From positions 1-10,538 of the forward strand of contig CAIYVS010000175.1 of assembly GCA_903929655.1 (NCBI GenBank): 10,538 nt of DNA. Reading direction: 5' to 3'. Origin of the DNA: an uncultured Bacteroidota bacterium. Its GTDB lineage: Bacteria; Bacteroidota; Bacteroidia; Chitinophagales; Chitinophagaceae. Below, in pieces: positions 5,259-10,538 of the stretch. Below the pieces are notes generated by a model that worked only from the letters and a program-made list of their open reading frames with translations, was not told where the DNA came from and did no database searches. The position numbers were made by a program, and so were the translations under genes. The first letter of the stretch is position 1, and every line of letters begins with the position of its first letter.

Positions 5259-6397
5259 CGGTATTTCTGATCATCTGTTTACTGCTGACATTGGCATACA
5301 TCGTACTGATGTTGTTATACAGAAAGGGATGGGCTCTGCAGGAAGAGTTTATTTTGCCTGTAAATTATGAACCCATCACAAGGACCAGCATTATTATTCC
5401 GGCACGTAATGAGGCGGGAAATATTGGTAAATGTATTTCTTCTATCCTGCAACAGCGTTACCCGCCGGGGCTTTTTGAAGTTATTGTAGTAGATGACCAT
5501 TCTGAAGATGATACGGCAAAGATCGTTAGTTCATTTAAGAATGAAAATGTGAAATGTATCAGTCTTGCTGATCATATGCAGGATAAGGGGGAGATCGTTG
5601 CTTATAAGAAAATGGCTATTGCAGCCGGTATAGCAAACAGCTTAGGGGAATTGATCATTACTACTGATGCAGATTGTATTGTTCCGAAAGACTGGTTAAG
5701 GTATATAGCGGCTGTTTATGAAAAAGAAAATGCGGTGATGATAGCGGGCCCTGTGGACTTTAACTGTGATAATAGCATCGTACAGCAATTTCAATCGCTT
5801 GATTTTATGAGCATGCAGGGTATTACTATTGCGGCCCAGCAGTTAAAGCTGGGGAATATGTGCAATGGAGCCAATCTTGCTTTTAGCAGGGAGGCATATC
5901 TTCATGTAGATGCTTATAAGGGTATAGATCATCTGGCATCGGGGGACGATTACCTGCTGATGACGAAAATGCAGGCGGCCTATCCCGGAAGGATAGCTTA
6001 TTTAAAATCGGACAAAGCCATAGTGAGCACCAGTCCTCAGCCAGACTGGGCAAGCTTTTTGCAACAGCGCATACGCTGGGCATCCAAATCGGGTAAGTAT
6101 AATGACAGGAAACTGACAGCTATTTTAATATTAGTTTACCTGTTCAATTTGTCTTTTCTTTTATTGGCAGTGGCTGGTTTTGTAAATCATTATTGTTGGT
6201 TTGTTGCTGTATTCATACTGCTGCTGAAGGTGATTACAGAGCTCTTTTTTTTAGTGCCTGTAAGCCAATTTTATAAGAAAAGAAAGGACCTGTGGGTATT
6301 CCCTTTTCTGCAGCCAATGCATATTGCATATATTATTATAGCCGGTCTTTTGGGATTTGTGGGGGGGTATAAATGGAAGGGGCGCTTGGTTAAATAG
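5255..6397 (+). CDS. Membrane-anchored family 2 glycosyltransferase
   Basis: This 380-residue protein is a processive-type GT2 enzyme that transfers a sugar from a nucleotide-sugar on the cytoplasmic face of the inner membrane. An N-terminal helix (about 2-22) is followed by the GT-A domain: IIIPARNEAGNI near 46-57, VVDDHSEDDT with the UDP-binding Asp pair D80-D81, TTDADC with the metal-binding DAD (138-140), SGDDYLL with GDD (230-232) in the place of the xED motif, and QQRIRW (270-275), the QxxRW motif. Three C-terminal helices follow (about 288-310, 312-336, 349-372). The acceptor cannot be identified; a polysaccharide or glycolipid is likely. ATG at 5255 overlaps the hydrolase stop; an ATG at 5243 would add four residues. 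The final codons GTT AAA TAG coincide with the first unit of an octamer repeat array, so the C-terminus may be repeat-derived. Confidence 0.88.
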   Translation: MTVFLIICLLLTLAYIVLMLLYRKGWALQEEFILPVNYEPITRTSIIIPARNEAGNIGKCISSILQQRYPPGLFEVIVVDDHSEDDTAKIVSSFKNENVKCISLADHMQDKGEIVAYKKMAIAAGIANSLGELIITTDADCIVPKDWLRYIAAVYEKENAVMIAGPVDFNCDNSIVQQFQSLDFMSMQGITIAAQQLKLGNMCNGANLAFSREAYLHVDAYKGIDHLASGDDYLLMTKMQAAYPGRIAYLKSDKAIVSTSPQPDWASFLQQRIRWASKSGKYNDRKLTAILILVYLFNLSFLLLAVAGFVNHYCWFVAVFILLLKVITELFFLVPVSQFYKKRKDLWVFPFLQPMHIAYIIIAGLLGFVGGYKWKGRLVK

Positions 6398-6428
6398 TTG
6401 ATAAGTTGATTGGTTGATAAGTTGATTT
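6389..6428. repeat. Tandem array with 8-bp period (GTTGATNN) overlapping a stop codon
   Basis: Five octamers in exact register run from 6389 to 6428. The first is GTTAAATA. It is followed by GTTGATAA, GTTGATTG, GTTGATAA and GTTGATTT. It is the same motif as the array at 4352-4407, and the two enclose the hydrolase-glycosyltransferase pair as direct, not inverted, repeats. The first unit encodes the last two residues and most of the stop codon of the glycosyltransferase. Confidence 0.8.
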
Positions 6429-6451
6429 GAGGGTGAGTAGGGGGTAAAATA

Positions 6452-6477
6452 ATAAAGGAGCGATGAAGCCCCTTTAT
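6452..6477 (+). terminator. Possible weak terminator after the glycosyltransferase
   Basis: ATAAAGG (6452-6458) pairs with CCTTTAT (6471-6477) around a 12-nt loop. A run of five T follows at 6484-6488, farther than usual. CCCTTTATAT recurs at 6502-6511. The stem is AT-rich and weak, so terminator function is uncertain. The rest of 6429-6643 is AT-rich and shows no gene. Confidence 0.3.
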
Positions 6478-6643
6478 ATTCAGTTTTTCGCGGACAAAAA
6501 ACCCTTTATATGTTAAAATAAAAGTAAGGAACTTATGTGGATAAAACAACTAAAATTTATTAATTTATTTTTAAGTTAATTATAAATGATTGTTTTGGCA
6601 AAATCAGGTATGCTAAGGGATTTCAATTAAATTTGTATATCAT

Positions 6644-7075
6644 ATGAAGAAGGTCATTTTGTTTTCTATCCTGGTTCTAGTCTTATCTGTTTCAGGATAT
6701 GTATATTGGTTCTATTATAATCCATATAGCGATGGCTACAGGGAAGGGCTTTTGCAAAAGTTTTCCAGGAAAGGAAATATACTAAAGACATTCGAAGGCG
6801 AAATGGTATTGGTTGGTTTTGGTGCCAGAAACGGGAACATATTGAATGCGAATTATTTTTATTTCAGTGTAGCAGACAGGACCCTTTCTGATTCATTGCA
6901 GATGTGCATGGGTAAAATTGTGAAACTTCACTATGTGCAGTACAGACGAAGCCTTCCCTGGCGTGGTGAGGACTATGGTACTTTAAACTCAGAAAAAGGT
7001 CAGTACATGGTGGATCAGATTAATTCTGTAAACGAGACCAGTCCTGAAAACCTGGGTTTCCCATTATCCAAATAG
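6644..7075 (+). CDS. Conserved membrane-anchored protein of unknown function
   Basis: This 143-residue protein has one N-terminal hydrophobic segment (about 3-25, ending in an aromatic stretch YVYWFYYNPYSDG) and a soluble domain that should face the periplasm. The domain has a run RKGNILKTFEGEMVL near residues 42-56, a FYFSVAD segment near 72-78 and LHYVQYRRSLPWRGEDYGT near 95-113. I recall proteins of this pattern (YSxGxRxG...SRKGN..KTxEGE...LxYxQ...PWRG) as common single genes in Bacteroidota, sometimes carrying unreliable enzyme names. No enzyme motif supports such a name here. TAAATTTG at 6628-6635 matches the -7 promoter box but lies only 8 nt before the ATG and has no -33 partner at the normal distance. 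The gene ends 4 bp from the convergent methyltransferase. Confidence 0.7.
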   Translation: MKKVILFSILVLVLSVSGYVYWFYYNPYSDGYREGLLQKFSRKGNILKTFEGEMVLVGFGARNGNILNANYFYFSVADRTLSDSLQMCMGKIVKLHYVQYRRSLPWRGEDYGTLNSEKGQYMVDQINSVNETSPENLGFPLSK

Positions 7076-7079
7076 GGTA

Positions 7080-7781
7080 TTACTGAGCGAGTACCAGGAA
7101 AACTGCGGGGTCTTTTCCCAGTACATGTTGTTCTTTTTTCCAATCGCTGATTGCTTGTGTTCGTGCATAGGCATTCGGGGCTGTCATGTTTTTGGCTATG
7201 CAGAGTTTTGTATTACCCAGGCAATGTTTTAAGAGGTCAGCTAATATGGCATCATTTCTATAGGGTGTTTCTATGAATATCTGTGTTTGTTTCTCTTTGG
7301 CAGATCTTTGCTCTAAAGCTTTTATAAACTGGCTGCGTGCCGGGTCTTTTACAGGCAGATAGCCATTGAAGCAAAAACTTTGCCCGTTAAGACCTGAAGC
7401 CATGAGGGCCAATATAATAGAGTTGGGGCCTACCAGGGGCATAATTTTTGCCCCCATTTTGTGGGCTATTGCAACTAATTCAGAACCGGGGTCTGCAATG
7501 CCGGGACAACCGGCTTCGCTAAGCACACCAATGGAATGGCCTTCATTCAACCATTTTTTTAAGAGGGGTATATCCGGCCCGGAATGTTTATCTATTTCTG
7601 AAAAATTGATAGTGTCTATAATAAGGTCTTTGTGTAATGACCTGAGAAAGCGGCGCGCCGTGCGGAGGTTTTCTGCAAAATAATGTTCCAGGTTAAGTGT
7701 GATGTCCGACACCTCCTGTGACAGCGTTTGAACCGCGCCTTCTGCAATGGGTACCGGGATAAGATATAATGTGCCTGTCAT
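7080..7781 (-). CDS. SAM-dependent methyltransferase, RsmI/tetrapyrrole methylase superfamily
   Basis: This 233-residue enzyme has the class III (tetrapyrrole methylase) SAM-binding fold. Motifs in order are TLYLIPVPI (4-12), ENLRTARRFL (37-46), VLSEAGCPGIADPG (86-99), LVGPNSIILALMASGL (116-131), FNGYLP (138-143) and IFIETPYRN (168-176). In RsmI, which 2'-O-methylates C1402 of 16S rRNA, the third motif reads SDAGTPxxSDPG and the last ESPHR. This protein diverges at these places and appears to be the separate subgroup that I associate with Bacteroidota. The rRNA substrate is therefore only an inference, and I do not give it the symbol rsmI. It is divergent from the DNA glycosylase gene, with only 54 bp between their starts. 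Confidence 0.82.
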   Translation of the reverse strand: MTGTLYLIPVPIAEGAVQTLSQEVSDITLNLEHYFAENLRTARRFLRSLHKDLIIDTINFSEIDKHSGPDIPLLKKWLNEGHSIGVLSEAGCPGIADPGSELVAIAHKMGAKIMPLVGPNSIILALMASGLNGQSFCFNGYLPVKDPARSQFIKALEQRSAKEKQTQIFIETPYRNDAILADLLKHCLGNTKLCIAKNMTAPNAYARTQAISDWKKEQHVLGKDPAVFLVLAQ

Positions 7782-7835
7782 TGTTTAAAAATATGGTTTT
7801 TGTTGTTTAAGAAGAAGCTTCTGTATCTTCATGGT

Positions 7836-8441
7836 ATGGTATTAGTTGAATCATTTTATACCCGGAAGGATGTTGTAAAGATAGCAAAAGAACTGTTGGG
7901 TAAGGTGCTTGTAACAGAGTTTGACGGGGTACGTACTGCCGGTATCATTACGGAAACTGAAGCGTATGCGGGCGCTACTGATAAAGCTTCGCATGCATAT
8001 GGCAACAGGCGTACTGCACGTACAGAAACTATGTTTCAGCAAGGAGGAGTTGCATATGTCTATCTCTGTTATGGTATTCATCACCTGTTTAATGTTGTAA
8101 GCAATGTAAAAGATATGCCACATGCTATTTTGATAAGGGCAATAGAGCCGGTAGAAGGTATAGCGCATATGCTGGAAAGAAGGGGCAAACAAAAGCCTGA
8201 AGCCTCCCTGACGGCAGGGCCGGGTGCTATGAGCATGGCTTTGGGCATACATACCCGGCACTCAGGATATAGCCTGCAGGGACCGGAACTATTTATTGAA
8301 GACAGGGGGATAAAAGTAAAGCCTGCAGATATTATTGCGGCTACAAGGGTGGGGGTGGCTTATGCTGCCGATGACGCTTTAAGACCTTACCGGTTTTTGC
8401 TGAAGGGCAATAAATATGTGAGTAAGGGAAAGGGGTTGTGA
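7836..8441 (+). CDS. 3-methyladenine DNA glycosylase, AAG/MPG family
   Basis: This monofunctional base-excision enzyme removes alkylated purines (3-methyladenine, 7-methylguanine) and often hypoxanthine. The 201-residue protein carries the family features: ELLGKVLV near the N-terminus, ITETEAYAG with the catalytic Glu42 (equivalent of human Glu125) and Tyr44, SHAYG with His53, VYLCYGIHHLFNVVS with Asn86 in the place of the human Asn169, and LIRAIEP with Arg101. All active-site positions I can align are present, and the length is normal for bacterial members. The frame is open back to a TTG at 7800, but ATG at 7836 gives the usual N-terminus. An AGAAGCTTCT palindrome (7813-7822) lies in the divergent promoter region. 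I see no alkylation-response (Ada) operator that I could defend. The gene ends in TGATAA. Confidence 0.92.
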   Translation: MVLVESFYTRKDVVKIAKELLGKVLVTEFDGVRTAGIITETEAYAGATDKASHAYGNRRTARTETMFQQGGVAYVYLCYGIHHLFNVVSNVKDMPHAILIRAIEPVEGIAHMLERRGKQKPEASLTAGPGAMSMALGIHTRHSGYSLQGPELFIEDRGIKVKPADIIAATRVGVAYAADDALRPYRFLLKGNKYVSKGKGL

Positions 8442-8442
8442 T

Positions 8443-8482
8443 AATTTGAAAATTGCTCAATTTGAAAATTTGAAAATGGATA
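8443..8482. repeat. Degenerate tandem array with 8-bp period (AATTTGAA)
   Basis: Starting 2 bp after the glycosylase stop, octamers run in 8-bp register. AATTTGAA occurs at 8443, 8459 and 8467, with the diverged units AATTGCTC at 8451 and AATGGATA at 8475. Shifted by two bases the unit is TTTGAAAA, which shares the core NTTGAWWN with the GTTGATNN arrays at 4352 and 6389. Confidence 0.6.
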
Positions 8483-8540
8483 TGGATTGAAGCATTTTAA
8501 AATCTGCGTAGTACTATTTTTCAGAGACGTTCATAAAATA

Positions 8541-8573
8541 AAAATGCCCCGGTTTGTAGCCGGGGCATTTTTT
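8541..8573. terminator. Strong bidirectional Rho-independent terminator
   Basis: A perfect 12-bp stem, AAAATGCCCCGG (8541-8552) with CCGGGGCATTTT (8560-8571), encloses the 7-nt loop TTTGTAG. A T-run follows on the plus strand and an equivalent A-run precedes it, so it can end transcription in both directions. It lies between the convergent glycosylase and porP-family genes. Confidence 0.93.
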
Positions 8574-8587
8574 ATAATCAGGTAAAA

Positions 8588-9643
8588 TTAAAACTTAGGA
8601 CAAGCGAAATTATATTTTGGTGAAGCAACGCTTTTGTTGATGCAACCATTGAAAATAAGAGATAATTCATAACCACCGGCACCGCCTGTAGCAGGAGTGA
8701 AGCTGGAAACGTTCACATCATAGCTGAAACCAAGCTGCATTTTAGACCATGCCAAGCCGATATAAGGAGAAACTGCATCACCGTAGCGATACCAGCCACC
8801 GAGATATAAGATGGTGTTTTTCTGGAACTCCATATCATGACCGGGGTTAAGAACGAAACCAAGAGCTGCACCAAGAAGAATTTCAGAAGCAGAAGCCTGT
8901 GCCTGGTATAAACCGCTGGCATATAATACGATGTTTTCGTTCAGGTCGAAAGATCCACCGAGGTAACCAGTTTGACGTGAGTGTAATTGATGATTGCTAC
9001 CCATAAAAGTTTCAACAGGCTGAGTAATATGGTAGTAAGAGAAACCTGCATAAGCTGTTGCATGTTCGCTTACGTGGCCAGAATACATAATACCTGCATT
9101 GAAATCAGGATAAGTAAGGTCTGCATTACCGAATTTTTCGTTGGTAGGATTGACACCACCAGAACTTGTATAGATAGAACCTGAAGCAGGATCAAACTGA
9201 TCTTCGAAAGTAAGTTTTGTAAAGTCAAGTGTTTTTTGAACGAGCACACCCTGAACGCCTATAGAGATAGTATGTTGCTTTTCAATACCCAGTGCCTTGT
9301 GATAAGCAACAGAAAGACCAAATGTTTCGTTTGTTAATCCACCTGAACCAGATTTATCATAAAGGCCTAGTAAACCAATGCCAAGTGCATCTCCTTCCGG
9401 TAATTTACCTTTCAAGGTAGCCATATCGAAGGATATAGTACCTGTAACATAAGGATTGGAAGATACGCTGGCCCACTGTACACGGTAGTTGGATGCTAAG
9501 CGTACATCACAAGATGTAAGGCCTGTGAGGGCGGGATTTAGTGTTAATGGTGAAGTAAAATATTGGGTAAAGTGAACGTCTTGCGCAACTACTGAGCCTG
9601 AAATCATCATTGCGGCACTTAGTCCTAATAATATTTTTTTCAT
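8588..9643 (-). CDS. PorP/SprF-family type IX secretion outer-membrane protein
   Basis: This 351-residue protein starts with a signal peptide (1-20, MKKILLGLSAAMM... ending VVA before QDVHFTQY). The hallmark of the PorP/SprF family follows: FTQYFTSPLTLNPALTG near 25-41, then RLASNYRVQW near 48-57. The rest is a series of amphipathic beta strands with aromatic girdles and Gly/Asn turns, as expected of an outer-membrane barrel. Family members are components or partners of the type IX secretion system; many work with a particular large cell-surface protein encoded next door. No such partner, and no other secretion gene, is present in this window. The C-terminus, ending NFACPKF, holds two Cys (334 and 348). 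ATG at 9641-9643 follows a plausible promoter. Confidence 0.9.
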   Translation of the reverse strand: MKKILLGLSAAMMISGSVVAQDVHFTQYFTSPLTLNPALTGLTSCDVRLASNYRVQWASVSSNPYVTGTISFDMATLKGKLPEGDALGIGLLGLYDKSGSGGLTNETFGLSVAYHKALGIEKQHTISIGVQGVLVQKTLDFTKLTFEDQFDPASGSIYTSSGGVNPTNEKFGNADLTYPDFNAGIMYSGHVSEHATAYAGFSYYHITQPVETFMGSNHQLHSRQTGYLGGSFDLNENIVLYASGLYQAQASASEILLGAALGFVLNPGHDMEFQKNTILYLGGWYRYGDAVSPYIGLAWSKMQLGFSYDVNVSSFTPATGGAGGYELSLIFNGCINKSVASPKYNFACPKF

Positions 9644-9662
9644 CTGGGTGCTATGTTTTTGT

Positions 9663-9692
9663 TAAAGTTATGAATCAATCTGAAGTCCAAAA
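9663..9692 (-). promoter_or_regulatory. Likely promoter of the porP/sprF-family gene
   Basis: On the minus strand TTTTG (9692-9688), a 17-nt spacer and TAACTTTA (9670-9663) resemble the Bacteroidota promoter form TTG...TAnnTTTG, with one mismatch in the last -7 base. A start point near 9656 gives a leader of about a dozen bases before the ATG at 9643. AACCAA/TTGGTT at 9712-9717 and 9737-9742 is a weak inverted repeat between this gene and the end of upp. Confidence 0.45.
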
Positions 9693-9746
9693 TAAGTTAA
9701 ATTTCCTTACTAACCAAGACAGGTGAAAATAATATTTTGGTTGGGT

Positions 9747-10397
9747 TCAGGCTTGTCTTTTTAATCCGTAGGATAAATCGCCTGCGTCACCCAATCCGGG
9801 TACTATATACCCCCTGGCTGTCAGTTCATCATCTATAGCCGCTGTCCATATGTATGTATCGGGAAATTTGCGTTGCACATACTCAATTCCGATGGTGCAG
9901 GCTATTGCGGTGGCTATGTGTATTTGCAGGGGCATTTCGTATTCTGTAAGCGATTCCAGGGCCAGGACCATGGATGCGCCCGTGGCCAGCATGGGGTCGG
10001 CAATGATGAGTATCCTGCCCTCCAAACCTGGACAAGTATAATATTGCTGCTCTATTTCGAAGGTGCCATCCCTGTGATGTTTCCTGTAGCCGGCAATAAA
10101 GGCATTGTCCGCTTTGTCGAAATAGTTAAGCAGGCCCTGGTGCAGGGGTAAGCCAGCCCTGAGAATAGTTGCCAGCACGGGCTGGGCGTCCAGTTCGGGG
10201 CAATTGGTCATACCCATAGGGGTTTGCACTTCCACGTCGCGGTAGGGCAGCGTTTTGCTTATTTCATAGGCTATGATCTCGCCTATGCGTTCCATATTTC
10301 TCCGGAAACGCATACGATCGCCCTGGGCCGATGTATCGCGGATTTCCTTAACCCATTCGTTGAGGATGCTGTTCGTTTTGCTTAGATTAGTAACCAT
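9747..10397 (-). CDS. upp: Uracil phosphoribosyltransferase
   Basis: This pyrimidine-salvage enzyme makes UMP and pyrophosphate from uracil and PRPP in the cytoplasm. The 216-residue protein has every family landmark in place: ILRAGLPL (78-85), the PRPP-binding loop ADPMLATGAS (133-142), and the C-terminal uracil-binding segment GYIVPGLGDAGDLSYG (196-211), whose backbone recognises the base. Its length is typical of bacterial Upp. YRKHHRDGTFE (104-114) corresponds to the flexible loop of the family. ATG at 10395-10397 fits the usual N-terminus. An octamer repeat array starts 14 bp upstream; I see no clear promoter or PyrR-type RNA structure between the array and the start codon. No uracil permease gene lies beside it within the window. 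Confidence 0.95.
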   Translation of the reverse strand: MVTNLSKTNSILNEWVKEIRDTSAQGDRMRFRRNMERIGEIIAYEISKTLPYRDVEVQTPMGMTNCPELDAQPVLATILRAGLPLHQGLLNYFDKADNAFIAGYRKHHRDGTFEIEQQYYTCPGLEGRILIIADPMLATGASMVLALESLTEYEMPLQIHIATAIACTIGIEYVQRKFPDTYIWTAAIDDELTARGYIVPGLGDAGDLSYGLKRQA

Positions 10398-10410
10398 GGA
10401 TTAATGCCCA

Positions 10411-10484
10411 AATTTGACAATTTGAAAATATAAAAACGTGCAAATGGAAAATATTAAAATGTGAAAGTAGGAAAATGTTGGATA
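10411..10484. repeat. Decayed tandem array with 8-bp period upstream of upp
   Basis: AATTTGAC at 10411 and AATTTGAA at 10419 begin a series of octamers that keep an 8-bp spacing of A-runs (AATATAAA, AACGTGCA, AATGGAAA, ATATTAAA, ATGTGAAA, GTAGGAAA) as far as about 10474, with sequence similarity fading to the right. The motif is that of 8443-8482. The remaining bases to 10538 are AT-rich with no recognisable feature. Confidence 0.5.
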
Positions 10485-10538
10485 TATTGTAGATGATGTT
10501 GGTCAGGAACTGTAATACAAATATTATAATAGATAAAT

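Noticed and set aside
6271..6549. Minus-strand frame across the end of the glycosyltransferase
   Set aside because: Its middle is the translated octamer array (LSTNQLINYLT) and its end is antisense to the glycosyltransferase.
7800..7835. TTG start for the DNA glycosylase
   Set aside because: It adds 12 residues that do not belong to the family pattern; ATG at 7836 is more likely.

Overview
The window looks like chromosomal DNA of a Bacteroidota bacterium, probably of the Chitinophagaceae/Sphingobacteriales type. The evidence is a PorP/SprF-family outer-membrane protein of the type IX secretion lineage, candidate promoters of the Bacteroidota form (TTG, about 20 nt, then TAnnTTTG), almost no Shine-Dalgarno sequences, and intergenic arrays built on TTGA octamers. 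The taxonomic call is inference; there is no rRNA or other marker in the window.

Left third (1-2548), accessory in character. A small two-helix membrane protein (120-476) is followed by an unrecognised 109-residue protein (565-894). That protein is coupled by an ATGA overlap to a 20-codon reading frame which stops just before a minus-strand toxin-antitoxin pair: PIN-domain toxin 969-1382 and antitoxin 1363-1578, with a recognisable promoter. Next comes a cluster of diverged, GC-rich hairpin repeats (about 1620-1954), an AT-rich secreted or periplasmic protein of unknown function (1958-2449), and a further copy of the same hairpin family (2491-2542) placed against the 3' end of the next gene.

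Middle (2549-6428), core metabolism and envelope. A 593-residue very-long-chain-type acyl-CoA dehydrogenase (minus strand) is divergent from a translationally coupled pair: an alpha/beta hydrolase and a membrane-anchored family 2 glycosyltransferase. Degenerate tandem arrays with an exact 8-bp period lie on both sides of the pair. The second array supplies the stop codon of the glycosyltransferase.

Right part (6429-10538), core genes with compact spacing. A membrane-anchored conserved protein (6644-7075) converges, 4 bp apart, on a tetrapyrrole-methylase-fold SAM methyltransferase of the RsmI superfamily (7080-7781). The latter is divergent from an AAG-type 3-methyladenine DNA glycosylase (7836-8441). 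A strong bidirectional terminator (8541-8573) separates the glycosylase from a convergent porP/sprF gene (8588-9643). Uracil phosphoribosyltransferase upp (9747-10397) follows. Two more octamer arrays abut the glycosylase stop and the upp start.

No complete new defence or mobile system is evident. The parts least explained by known features are (i) four intergenic arrays sharing an 8-bp period and a common TTGA core, and (ii) a CTTGG...CCAGTG hairpin family lying at the 3' ends of two neighbouring genes and next to a toxin-antitoxin locus. Both are repeat phenomena whose extent and role need genome-wide comparison.
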